DNA of 49,840 nucleotides, from NCBI GenBank assembly GCA_045543635.1, contig JAZQMT010000083.1, positions 1-49,840 of the forward strand, given 5' to 3'. The stretch is from SIG578 sp045543635 (GTDB lineage: Bacteria; Bacillota; Clostridia; Oscillospirales; Ruminococcaceae). The position numbers and the translations under genes were made by a program. Below the pieces are notes generated by a model. The model was given only the letters and a program-made list of their open reading frames with translations, did no database searches and was not told the origin of the DNA. Shown piece after piece: positions 23,163 to 31,512 of the stretch (position 1 is its first letter; every line of letters begins with the position of its first letter).

Positions 23163-24321
23163 TTTAATAAAACTTGATGAGGCTTATGTTGCAGGAACTT
23201 ACGGTAGATTTCCCATTGAAATTGAGAGCGGAATGGGCAGCGAGGTTTATGACACAAACGGAAAACGATATATCGACATGGGTTCAGGTATCGGTGTTAC
23301 CGCTTTCGGAATTGCCGATGAAGAATGGGTTTCGGCAGTAACAAATCAGCTTACCCGTGTTCAGCATATGTCGAACTTGTATTACACCGAGCCTTGTGCA
23401 CAATTAGCGCGTTTGCTTTGTGAAAGAACAGGTATGAAAAAGGTGTTTTTCGCCAATTCCGGCGCAGAGGCAAATGAATGTGCTATTAAAACGGCAAGAA
23501 AATATGCCGCCGAGAAAAAAGGCGCAGAATATTCTACTATTATAACGCTCAAAAACAGTTTTCACGGCAGAACCATAACCACCCTTGCTGCAACAGGGCA
23601 GGAGCATTACCATGAACTGTTCCAGCCGCTGACAGAGGGCTTTGTGCATACTCCCGCCAATGATTTTGAGGCACTAAAAAAACTGGCACGGGAGTATAAG
23701 ACTGCCGCGATCATGATAGAGTGCGTGCAGGGTGAGGGCGGCGTTATCGCCATGAATAAGGATTTTGTTGAGAAAACCGCTGCCTTTGCAAAAGAAAATG
23801 ATATTCTGCTTATTGTTGACGAGGTTCAAACAGGAAACGGCAGAACAGGTAAGCTTTATGCTTATATGCATTACGGAATTGTCCCCGACATCGTTTCCAC
23901 TGCAAAAGGTATCGGCGGAGGTTTGCCGCTGGGTGCTTGCATGTTTGGTGAAAAGGTTGAATTTACGCTTGGAAAAGGTGACCACGGCTCGACCTTTGGC
24001 GGAAATCCCGTTTGCTGTGCCGGGGCTATCAGTATTCTTTCGAGAATTGATGAAGCGCTTCTTTCTGATGTTTGCCAAAAAAGCAAATATGTATTTGAAA
24101 GCCTCGAAAATGCAAAGGGAATAGAGTCTGTTAGCGGTATGGGGCTTATGATAGGTATTAAAACCGAAAAAAAGGCCGCCGATGTAGTTAAAAAATGCAT
24201 GGAAAAAGGTGTTTTGTGCCTGACTGCCAAAGATAAAGTTCGCCTGCTGCCTGCACTCAATATCCCTATGGATATTTTAGCAGAGGCTATTGAGATAATA
24301 AAAGGCGTTTGCGCCGAGTGA
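23155..24321 (+). CDS. argD: Acetylornithine aminotransferase
   Basis: This 388-residue class III PLP aminotransferase makes N2-acetylornithine. It shows FANSGAEANECAIKTARK, SFHGRTITTLAATGQ, IECVQGEGGV, LIVDEVQTGNGRTGKLYA and the PLP lysine in STAKGIGGGLPLGA. Start overlaps argB. Arginine-pathway assignment rests on the operon; some homologues also act in lysine synthesis. Confidence 0.94.
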   Translation: MNNLIKLDEAYVAGTYGRFPIEIESGMGSEVYDTNGKRYIDMGSGIGVTAFGIADEEWVSAVTNQLTRVQHMSNLYYTEPCAQLARLLCERTGMKKVFFANSGAEANECAIKTARKYAAEKKGAEYSTIITLKNSFHGRTITTLAATGQEHYHELFQPLTEGFVHTPANDFEALKKLAREYKTAAIMIECVQGEGGVIAMNKDFVEKTAAFAKENDILLIVDEVQTGNGRTGKLYAYMHYGIVPDIVSTAKGIGGGLPLGACMFGEKVEFTLGKGDHGSTFGGNPVCCAGAISILSRIDEALLSDVCQKSKYVFESLENAKGIESVSGMGLMIGIKTEKKAADVVKKCMEKGVLCLTAKDKVRLLPALNIPMDILAEAIEIIKGVCAE

Positions 24322-24331
24322 GGAGAAGAGT

Positions 24332-25321
24332 ATGGAACTTAATTTAAAGGGAAAAAGCTTTTTAAAGCTTTTGGATTTCACCTCCGCAGAGATTGAGGGG
24401 CTTTTAGAGCTGGCTTCCGATCTTAAAAAACAGAAAAAAGCGGGCATCAGCCATCGCATATGCGAGGGAAAAAATGTCGCGCTGCTTTTTGAAAAGGATA
24501 GTACCCGAACTCGTTGCGCCTTTGAGGTCGCTGCGGCTGATTTAGGTATGCATCCTGTTTATTTGGGGCCTACCGGTTCGCAGATGGGTAAAAAAGAAAG
24601 CATTGCCGATACCGCGAGGGTGCTTGGCAGAATGTTTGACGGCATAGAATACCGCGGATTTGGGCAGGAAATCGTTGAAGAGCTTTCAAAATATGCAGGC
24701 GTGCCGGTGTGGAACGGTTTAACTAATGAATTTCACCCCACCCAAATTCTTGCCGATTTCTTAACGATAATGGAGCATTTCGGCTCTCTTAAAGGCAAAA
24801 AACTTGTTTATATGGGCGATGCCAGATACAATATGGGCAACTCTCTTATGGTCGGTTGTGCTAAAATGGGCATGCATTTTGTTGCCTGCGCACCAAAAAA
24901 ATATTTCCCCGAGGCTTCTCTTATAGAGGAATGTCAAAAGGTGGCTGCAGAAACAGGTGCTGTTTTAGAGTTTATTGAACAGCCCGAAACCGCTGTTCAA
25001 GGTGCCGATGTAATTTATACCGATGTATGGGTTTCGATGGGCGAGCCGCAAGAGGTTTGGGCAGAGCGTATCCGAGAGCTTTCTCCTTATCAGGTCACCA
25101 AAAAGCTTATGGATACAGCGGGAGACCAATGCCGATTTATGCACTGTTTGCCTGCATTTCATGATTTAAAAACGAAAATCGGAAAAGAAATTTTCGAGCA
25201 GTTTGGCATGGAAAGTTTAGAGGTTACCGATGAGGTGTTTGAAAGCGAGAAATCCATCGTTTTTGATGAGGCTGAAAATCGTTTGCACACCATTAAAGCG
25301 GTTATGGCGGCAACACTCTAA
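24332..25321 (+). CDS. argF: Ornithine carbamoyltransferase
   Basis: This 329-residue enzyme forms citrulline from ornithine and carbamoyl phosphate. The carbamoyl phosphate site STRTR is present, followed by FHPTQILAD and the ornithine-binding MHCLPAFHD. Its length and the GSQMGKKESIADTARVL segment fit anabolic ArgF. It ends the operon; argG and argH are not in the window. No terminator is visible before the T-box promoter that starts 18 bases after the stop codon. Confidence 0.95.
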   Translation: MELNLKGKSFLKLLDFTSAEIEGLLELASDLKKQKKAGISHRICEGKNVALLFEKDSTRTRCAFEVAAADLGMHPVYLGPTGSQMGKKESIADTARVLGRMFDGIEYRGFGQEIVEELSKYAGVPVWNGLTNEFHPTQILADFLTIMEHFGSLKGKKLVYMGDARYNMGNSLMVGCAKMGMHFVACAPKKYFPEASLIEECQKVAAETGAVLEFIEQPETAVQGADVIYTDVWVSMGEPQEVWAERIRELSPYQVTKKLMDTAGDQCRFMHCLPAFHDLKTKIGKEIFEQFGMESLEVTDEVFESEKSIVFDEAENRLHTIKAVMAATL

Positions 25322-25339
25322 AAAATTTTAAAAAAGTTA

Positions 25340-25368
25340 TTGACAAGGTTTTTTGCCTGTGCTATAAT
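25340..25368 (+). promoter_or_regulatory. Promoter of T-box unit 1
   Basis: Perfect consensus TTGACA (25340-25345), a 17-base spacer and TATAAT (25363-25368). Confidence 0.9.
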
Positions 25369-25385
25369 GTGTACAAATTTTAAAA

Positions 25386-25650
25386 GGCTATGACGAAGAC
25401 GGTTTGGTGTTTTTCGCTTACAGAGAGTCGATGGGTGGTGCAAATCGACAGCAGAACTCCGAAAACCTATCCCTTCCGAGCCGGAAGCCCGAAAGCCTTT
25501 AAGGTGAGTAGACGCTTTCCGTGATTGCTGCGTAAAGGCATAGGGGTTGATAGACCCTAAAGAGTGGTAGCGAAAGCTGCAATTTGAGTGGTACCGCGGA
25601 TGTTTATAACACCCGTCTCAAAGGAAACTTTGAGGCGGGTTTTTTATTTT
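25386..25650 (+). promoter_or_regulatory. T-box leader 1, specifier read as ATC (Ile)
   Basis: The leader contains the AGAGAG element, GGTGG distal loop, a stem III with AGGGGT/ACCCT, the T-box GAGTGGTACCGCGG (about 25586-25599) and terminator ACCCGTCTCAAAG/CTTTGAGGCGGGT plus T-run (25611-25650). Base helix GGCT/AGCC, kink-turn TGA and GAG, and a 4-bp helix GAAG (25395-25398)/CTTC (25473-25476) locate the specifier one base before that strand: ATC at 25469-25471, an isoleucine codon. The TGGT bulge fits a tRNA with discriminator A. Uncharged tRNA-Ile would switch on the ligase. T-box identity is certain; the codon is my manual fold. Confidence 0.85.
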
Positions 25651-25674
25651 AATTTTTAAAAGGAGGAATTAAAA

Positions 25675-27942
25675 ATGTCGACTGTTGCAAACGATAAGAT
25701 GTATGAGGTGGCGATGCGAATTCGTGAAATGCGGCAGATAGCCGGATATTCAGAGGCTCTGATGGCAGAAAAAACCGAAACCGAGCTCAGTGAATATATA
25801 AAGCTCGAATCCGGTGAAATGGACTTTCCTTTTTCTTTTATTCATAAGTGTGCACAGGTGTTTGGTATCGGCATGTCCGATTTGCTTGAGGGAGCAACCA
25901 GTGCTCGCCTTACTTCTTACACCGTAACCCGAAAGGGCAAGGGCCAGCAGACTGCGAAAGAGGACGGAATTGATATTGCCAACCTTGCGCCAAAATTCAG
26001 AAATAAGATTGCCGAGCCTTATTGGGTTCGATATGAATATGATCCTGCACAGCAGAATAAGCCCATCCATTTGGCTACCCACAGCGGTCAGGAATTTGAC
26101 CTTGTTATCAGCGGCAAGCTTAAGGTTCAGGTGGGCGAACACACCGAGGTGCTTGAGGAGGGTGACAGCATTTATTATGACTCGTCCACACCGCACGGTA
26201 TGATTGCTGTAGACGGTCAGGAATGTGTATTTTGTGCAGTGGTTCTGCCCGGCGAAGATACCAAAGAGGAAACGGTGCGTCAGAGCATTGTCACCGCTAA
26301 AGCTTCCGAACCGCTTGTGTGTGAAAAGTTTGTTAAAACACAAGAGGATGAAAAGGGCGCTCTTAAAAACATTGAATTTACGAATACCGACTCCTTTAAC
26401 TTTGGATTTGATATTGTAGATGGTATTGCAGAGAAGTATCCTGATAAGCTGGCTATGCTTCATCTTGATGTAAACAGGTGTGAGAGACGCTTTACCTTTA
26501 AGGATATTAAGCAGTACTCCAATCAGGCTGCAAACTATTTCACCTCGCTTGGTATTAAACGCGGTGATAAGGTGATGCTTGTTTTAAAGCGCCATTATCA
26601 GTTCTGGTTTGCCATGGTGGCTCTTCATAAGCTGGGTGCTGTGGCTATCCCTGCCACCAACCAGTTAAAAGAGCACGATTTTGAATACCGTTATAATGCT
26701 GCGGGCGTTTCGGCTATTGTGTGTACTGCCGACGGAGACACTGCCGACATTGCCGCCGCAGCTGCAGAAAAATGCCCGCAGATGACCACAAAAATTTTAG
26801 TAGGCGGCTCTAAAGAGGGTTGGCATAATTTTGATGAGGAATTTCGCCTGTTCTCCCGCAAATTTGTCCGTCCCGACGATGCTTCTTCGGGAGAGGAGAC
26901 CGCGCTCATGTTCTTTACATCAGGCACTACAGGCAATCCCAAAATGGCAGCACATAAGCACACCTATGCGCTCGGCCATTTTGTCACCGCGAAATATTGG
27001 CACTGCTGCGAGAGAGACGGGCTGCATCTTACCATTTCGGATACCGGTTGGGGTAAAAGTCTTTGGGGTAAGCTGTATGGTCAATGGCTGTGCGAGGGTG
27101 CAGTGTTTGTTTATGATTTTGACAGGTTTGATGAAAATGATATTTTGCCTATGTTTGCAAAATACAACATCACAACCTTCTGCGCGCCTCCTACCATGCT
27201 GCGTATGCTTATCCGCGGTGATTTAAGTAAATATGATTTGAGCTCTATTCATCATATGACAACTGCCGGTGAGGCATTAAACCCCGAGGTCCATAAACAG
27301 TTTAAGGCGGCTACCGGTTTGGAGATTATGGAAGGTTTCGGACAGACCGAGACTACGCTTGCTATTGCCAACCTTGTCGGAACTACGCCCAAGATAGGCT
27401 CAATGGGCAAGGCATCCCCGCAATTTGATATTGATATTGTAGACTCCGACGGAAATAGTGTTGCTGCGGGCGAGGTTGGCGAAATCGTTATCCACACCGA
27501 TAAAAGTGTACCTTGCGGTCTTTATAAGGGCTACTATCTTGATGACGAAAAGACGAAAGATGCGTGGCATGACGGCATGTATCACACAGGCGATACCGCC
27601 TGGCGCGATGAGGATGGATATTTCTTCTATGTCAGCCGCGTTGATGATGTTATTAAGTCGTCAGGTTACCGTATCGGTCCCTTTGAAATTGAAAGTGTTA
27701 TCATGGAGCTTCCTTATGTTGTAGAGTGCGGTGTTTCAGCCGTTCCCGATGAGGTTCGCGGTCAGGTGGTTAAAGCAAGCATTGTTCTTACAAAAGGTAC
27801 GCAGCCTACAGAGGAGCTGAAAAAGGAAATTCAAAAATATGTTAAGGAGCACACGGCTCCCTATAAATATCCCCGTGTTGTTGTATTCTGTGATAGTCTT
27901 CCCAAAACTATCAGCGGAAAAATTCAAAGGAATAAGCTGTAA
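25675..27942 (+). CDS. HTH-cupin-(AMP-forming acyl-CoA ligase) fusion, copy 1
   Basis: This 755-residue protein has three parts: an XRE-like helix-turn-helix (about 6-65), a cupin (about 113-190, with THSGQEFDLVISG and STPHGM) and a complete ANL acyl-CoA synthetase (about 225-755). The ligase has FFTSGTTGNPKMAAH from F413, EGFGQTETT, YHTGDTAWRDEDGYF, the hinge VDDVIKSSGYRIGPFEIE and catalytic K749 in ISGKIQR. HTH-cupin is the layout of PuuR-like regulators, here fused to an enzyme. The T-box suggests a product needed for isoleucine, so 2-methylbutyrate is my suggested substrate; acetate, propionate or aryl acids are alternatives. AGGAGGAAT precedes the start. No terminator separates it from T-box 2. 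Confidence 0.85.
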   Translation: MSTVANDKMYEVAMRIREMRQIAGYSEALMAEKTETELSEYIKLESGEMDFPFSFIHKCAQVFGIGMSDLLEGATSARLTSYTVTRKGKGQQTAKEDGIDIANLAPKFRNKIAEPYWVRYEYDPAQQNKPIHLATHSGQEFDLVISGKLKVQVGEHTEVLEEGDSIYYDSSTPHGMIAVDGQECVFCAVVLPGEDTKEETVRQSIVTAKASEPLVCEKFVKTQEDEKGALKNIEFTNTDSFNFGFDIVDGIAEKYPDKLAMLHLDVNRCERRFTFKDIKQYSNQAANYFTSLGIKRGDKVMLVLKRHYQFWFAMVALHKLGAVAIPATNQLKEHDFEYRYNAAGVSAIVCTADGDTADIAAAAAEKCPQMTTKILVGGSKEGWHNFDEEFRLFSRKFVRPDDASSGEETALMFFTSGTTGNPKMAAHKHTYALGHFVTAKYWHCCERDGLHLTISDTGWGKSLWGKLYGQWLCEGAVFVYDFDRFDENDILPMFAKYNITTFCAPPTMLRMLIRGDLSKYDLSSIHHMTTAGEALNPEVHKQFKAATGLEIMEGFGQTETTLAIANLVGTTPKIGSMGKASPQFDIDIVDSDGNSVAAGEVGEIVIHTDKSVPCGLYKGYYLDDEKTKDAWHDGMYHTGDTAWRDEDGYFFYVSRVDDVIKSSGYRIGPFEIESVIMELPYVVECGVSAVPDEVRGQVVKASIVLTKGTQPTEELKKEIQKYVKEHTAPYKYPRVVVFCDSLPKTISGKIQRNKL

Positions 27943-27957
27943 AATTTGCGATTGCTA

Positions 27958-27987
27958 TTGACAAATTTCCCTAAACTGTGATATACT
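27958..27987 (+). promoter_or_regulatory. Promoter of T-box unit 2
   Basis: TTGACA (27958-27963), an 18-base spacer and TATACT (27982-27987), with an upstream TG giving an extended -10. Confidence 0.75.
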
Positions 27988-28003
27988 CATTTATGTGTTA
28001 AAA

Positions 28004-28273
28004 GGCATTGACGAAGAGTATGCAAAAGAATGTCCCACAGAGAGATGGCGGGTTTGGTGAAAGTCCATCGGAAACAGCTTTTGTGTTTGTAGCTTCTGAG
28101 CCGGGAGGAAGAAAGTGATATTTACAAGTAGAACCTTCCCGTGATTGCTGCGTAAAGGCATAGAGGTTGATAGACCTTAAAGAGTGGCAGTGTAAGCTGC
28201 AATTTGAGTGGTACCGCGGGTGTAATTAACAGGCACTCGTCTCAAAGTCATAGCTTTGGGGCGGGTGCTTTTT
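28004..28273 (+). promoter_or_regulatory. T-box leader 2, specifier read as GTA (Val)
   Basis: The layout matches leader 1: AGAGAG, GGTTTGGTGAAAG loop, stem III, GAGTGGTACCGCGG and a terminator GCACTCGTCTCAAAG / CTTTGGGGCGGGTGC plus TTTTT (28233-28273). From about 28140 it is nearly identical to leader 1, including compensated changes in stem III. The helix GAAG (28013-28016, followed by the loop-E-like AGTA)/CTTC (28093-28096) places the specifier at 28089-28091, GTA, a valine codon. GTC is the commoner valine specifier, so this call is a little weaker than the other two. Confidence 0.8.
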
Positions 28274-28301
28274 CGTCCCGATAGAACGGAGAAGGATTTA
28301 T

Positions 28302-30590
28302 ATGAAACAGATTACAGGGCTTGATTTCAAAATAAGAGAAATGGCAGGGCGAATTCGTGAGCTTCGTGAGATCGTCGGGCTAACCGCTGAGGAGATGGCG
28401 CAGAAAACCGATGTTTCGGTAGAAGAATACTTGCTTTGCGAAGAGGGCAAGAGTGATCTTAACTTTGCTTTTATCTATCGTTGTGCGCTTGCTTTCGGCG
28501 TTAATGTTACCGACATTATTGAGGGATACAGCCCCAACCTGCGCTCCTATACCGTTACAAGAAATCAGGCGGGTCAGGAGATAGCAAATGCACACGGCAT
28601 GACTTATTATAACCTTGCCTATGCTTTTCAAAACAGAATTGCCGAGCCGCTTTATGTCCGCAGTGTTTATGACGAGGCGGCACAGGGCAAGGATATTGAG
28701 CTTACGACCCATTCGGGGCAGGAATGTGATATTATCGTCGAAGGAAATCTCATGGTGCAGATAGGTGAGCACAGAGAAATTTTAGGTCCCGGCGACAGTA
28801 TTTACTTCGATAGCTCTACCCCGCACGGCATGATTGCTACCGGCGGTAAAGATTGTGTGTTCTACGCGATTGTTTTAAATCCGACGGGTGAACCCATTCC
28901 CGAGCTTACTGCCCGTCCTAAAATTCCTGAAACTGCAAAAATTCCTGATGATACCCGCGAGAGAATTTACCGCAATTATACCAAAGTTACAAAAAATGAA
29001 AACGGAACCCCGGTTTCCATTGAGTTTAAAAACACGGATAGGTTTAACTTTGCTTTTGACCTTGTGGATAAACTTGCAGAGCGTGAGCCCGAAAAGCTTG
29101 CAATGCTTCATATTTCAAAGGATAAAACCGAACGCCGTATAACATTTTCGGATGTAAGCCGTGCTTCTAACCAATGCGCGAATTATTTTAAATCGCTTGG
29201 CATTAAAAAGGGTGACCGCGTCATGCTGGTCCTAAAACGCCATTATCAGTTCTGGTTTGCAATGATTGGTTTAAATAAGCTTGGAGCCATTGCAATTCCC
29301 GCCACAAATCAGCTTTTGGAGCATGATTTTGAATATCGCTTCAAGGCAGCGGGTGTTAGTGCTGTTATCTGCACTGCCGATGGGGATACAGCAGCACAGG
29401 TTGATATAGCTGCTGAGAAATACGATGGTATAAAAAATAAGCTTATCGTTAACGGCAAGAGAGAGGGATGGCGCAGCTTTGACGAGGAGTACACCCTCTT
29501 TAACAGCTCTTTTGAGCGCACCGAGGATGCTCCCTGCGGTGATGATCTTTTACTTATGTTCTTCACATCGGGAACAACAGGCTATCCTAAAATAGCGGCA
29601 CATAGCCATAAATACCCACTGGGACACTTCCACACTGCGAAATATTGGCACAATGTTGATCCTGACGGGCTGCATTTTACCATTTCTGACACCGGTTGGG
29701 CAAAATCTATGTGGGGCAAGCTGTATGGGCAGTGGATGTGTGAGGCAGCAATATTTGTTTATGACTTTGATCGGTTTGATGCAGCGGATATTCTGCCCAT
29801 GTTTGCAAAATATAACATTACCACCTTCTGTGCACCGCCCACCATGCTGCGCATGATGATAAAGCAAGATATTTCAAAATATGATCTTTCGTCGGTCAAG
29901 CATATGACAACCGCGGGAGAGGCTTTAAACCCCGAGGTTTACCGCCAGTTTGAAAAAGCAACAGGTCTGCAGATTTTGGAGGGCTTCGGTCAGACAGAAA
30001 GCACTATGATCATTGGCAATATGCGCGGTGCGGCGCATAAGGTCGGCTCAATGGGTAAGCCCGCACCCATCTATAATGTCGAGATTATTGATGCAGACGG
30101 AAATCCTGTTCCCACAGGTGAACCGGGTGAAATCGTTATTAATGTTAAAGACGGTATGCCCTGCGGACTCTTTGTCGGTTACTATGGCGATGAGGAGAAA
30201 ACACACGAAGTTCTGCATGACGGATATTATCACACAGGTGATACCGCTTGGCGTGATGAGGACGGGTATTACTGGTATGTCGGCAGAGTTGATGATGTTA
30301 TTAAATCTTCGGGTTACCGTATTGGGCCTTTTGAGATTGAAAGCGTTATCATGGAGCTGCCTTATGTTCTTGAATGTGGTGTTTCAGCTGTTCCTGATGA
30401 GGTGCGCGGTCAAATCGTTAAGGCAAGTATTGTCCTAACAAAGGGCACCGAAGCAACCGAGGAGCTGAAAAAGGAAATTCAAAATTACGTTAAGGAGCAC
30501 ACTGCACCCTATAAATATCCCCGTGTTGTTGTTTTCCGCGAGAGCCTTCCTAAAACTGTCAGCGGAAAGATACAGCGCAATAAGCTATAA
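28302..30590 (+). CDS. HTH-cupin-(AMP-forming acyl-CoA ligase) fusion, copy 2
   Basis: This 762-residue paralogue of the preceding ligase has the same three domains: helix-turn-helix (about 10-70), cupin (THSGQECDIIVEG, STPHGM) and ANL ligase with FFTSGTTGYPKIAAH, EGFGQTEST, YHTGDTAWRDEDGYY and catalytic K756 in VSGKIQR. Identity is very high in the C-terminal 150 residues and lower in the helix-turn-helix and the 230-residue linker zone, so the pair arose by tandem duplication and then diverged. The valine-type T-box suggests isobutyrate as substrate. It starts the longer unit running through the ferredoxin oxidoreductase to ilvE; the next gene begins nine bases on. Confidence 0.85.
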   Translation: MKQITGLDFKIREMAGRIRELREIVGLTAEEMAQKTDVSVEEYLLCEEGKSDLNFAFIYRCALAFGVNVTDIIEGYSPNLRSYTVTRNQAGQEIANAHGMTYYNLAYAFQNRIAEPLYVRSVYDEAAQGKDIELTTHSGQECDIIVEGNLMVQIGEHREILGPGDSIYFDSSTPHGMIATGGKDCVFYAIVLNPTGEPIPELTARPKIPETAKIPDDTRERIYRNYTKVTKNENGTPVSIEFKNTDRFNFAFDLVDKLAEREPEKLAMLHISKDKTERRITFSDVSRASNQCANYFKSLGIKKGDRVMLVLKRHYQFWFAMIGLNKLGAIAIPATNQLLEHDFEYRFKAAGVSAVICTADGDTAAQVDIAAEKYDGIKNKLIVNGKREGWRSFDEEYTLFNSSFERTEDAPCGDDLLLMFFTSGTTGYPKIAAHSHKYPLGHFHTAKYWHNVDPDGLHFTISDTGWAKSMWGKLYGQWMCEAAIFVYDFDRFDAADILPMFAKYNITTFCAPPTMLRMMIKQDISKYDLSSVKHMTTAGEALNPEVYRQFEKATGLQILEGFGQTESTMIIGNMRGAAHKVGSMGKPAPIYNVEIIDADGNPVPTGEPGEIVINVKDGMPCGLFVGYYGDEEKTHEVLHDGYYHTGDTAWRDEDGYYWYVGRVDDVIKSSGYRIGPFEIESVIMELPYVLECGVSAVPDEVRGQIVKASIVLTKGTEATEELKKEIQNYVKEHTAPYKYPRVVVFRESLPKTVSGKIQRNKL

Positions 30591-30599
30591 GGTGAACTT

Positions 30600-31265
30600 A
30601 TGAATTTTAAGAGAATAACCATGCTTTGCGGGCATTATGGCAGCGGAAAAACCAATGTTGCCGTAAATCTCGCGATTGAAATGAGCAAAATGCATGATAA
30701 TGTTGTGGCGCTTGATTTGGATATTGTTAATCCTTATTTCAGAACAAAGGACAGCATGAAAGAGTTTGAGAAGGCAGGTATCCGCCTTATCGCTTCGGAA
30801 TATGCCAATACCAATGTCGATATTCCTGCGCTGCCGCAGGAAATGTATGCGGTAACCGACGATAAGAGCATCACAGCCGTTTTGGATGTGGGAGGAGACG
30901 ATCGGGGAGCGCTGGCGCTGGGGCGCCTTGCCCCCGCGATACTTTCTGAAAACGATTATGAAATGCTTATGGTCATAAACTGCTACCGTCCGCTTACCAA
31001 AACCGCAGAACAGACGATAGAAGTTATGCATGAAATCGAAACCGCCTGTAAAATGAAATTTACAGGTTTAGTCAATAACTCAAATCTCGGTGCAGTGACA
31101 ACGAAAGAGGATATATTAGCCTCTCTGCCTTATGCCGAGGAGGTTTCTCTCAAAACGGGGCTTCCCCTTGTTTTGACCAGTGTTCGCGAGGATATTTCCG
31201 AAGAACTTTTGGGAAAGGTTCCAAACCTTTTTCCGATGCGGCTTCAGAAAACCCTCTTGATATAA
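30600..31265 (+). CDS. P-loop ATPase, MinD/ParA-like
   Basis: This 221-residue protein has a Walker A GHYGSGKTN at the N-terminus, VVALDLDIVNPYFRTKDS as a deviant switch region and AVLDVGGDDRGALALG as a Walker-B-like segment. These mark it as a SIMIBI-class ATPase of the MinD/nucleotide-binding type. Similar genes often accompany 2-oxoacid:ferredoxin oxidoreductases in Clostridia; roles in cofactor or Fe-S maturation are conceivable but not established. There are no cysteine motifs that would make it an obvious Fe-S scaffold. Spacing of nine bases after the ligase shows it is in the same transcript. Confidence 0.7.
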   Translation: MNFKRITMLCGHYGSGKTNVAVNLAIEMSKMHDNVVALDLDIVNPYFRTKDSMKEFEKAGIRLIASEYANTNVDIPALPQEMYAVTDDKSITAVLDVGGDDRGALALGRLAPAILSENDYEMLMVINCYRPLTKTAEQTIEVMHEIETACKMKFTGLVNNSNLGAVTTKEDILASLPYAEEVSLKTGLPLVLTSVREDISEELLGKVPNLFPMRLQKTLLI

Positions 31266-31297
31266 CCTTTGGATTTTTATGAAAGGGAGTAATAAAT

Positions 31298-31504
31298 ATG
31301 GCAAAACTCACATTTAAAACCGACAACTGTAAGGGTTGCGGACTTTGTATTGATGCCTGCCCCAAGAAGCTTTTAAAGTTAGCTTCGGACAAGATCAACA
31401 AAAAAGGCCACCATCCTGCAGAATTAACTGACGAGGCTGCTTGCGTTGGCTGTGCGTCCTGCGCGATGATGTGCCCCGATTGTATCATCAAGGTAGAAAG
31501 GTAG
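31298..31504 (+). CDS. vorD: 2-oxoacid:ferredoxin oxidoreductase, ferredoxin-like delta subunit
   Basis: This 68-residue protein has two [4Fe-4S] motifs, CKGCGLCIDACPKK and CVGCASCAMMCPD, and carries electrons between the catalytic subunits and soluble ferredoxin. It begins after GAAAGGGAGT. It is the first of four consecutive subunit genes in the order delta, alpha, beta, gamma. Confidence 0.9.
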   Translation: MAKLTFKTDNCKGCGLCIDACPKKLLKLASDKINKKGHHPAELTDEAACVGCASCAMMCPDCIIKVER

Positions 31505-31512
31505 TGAAATAA

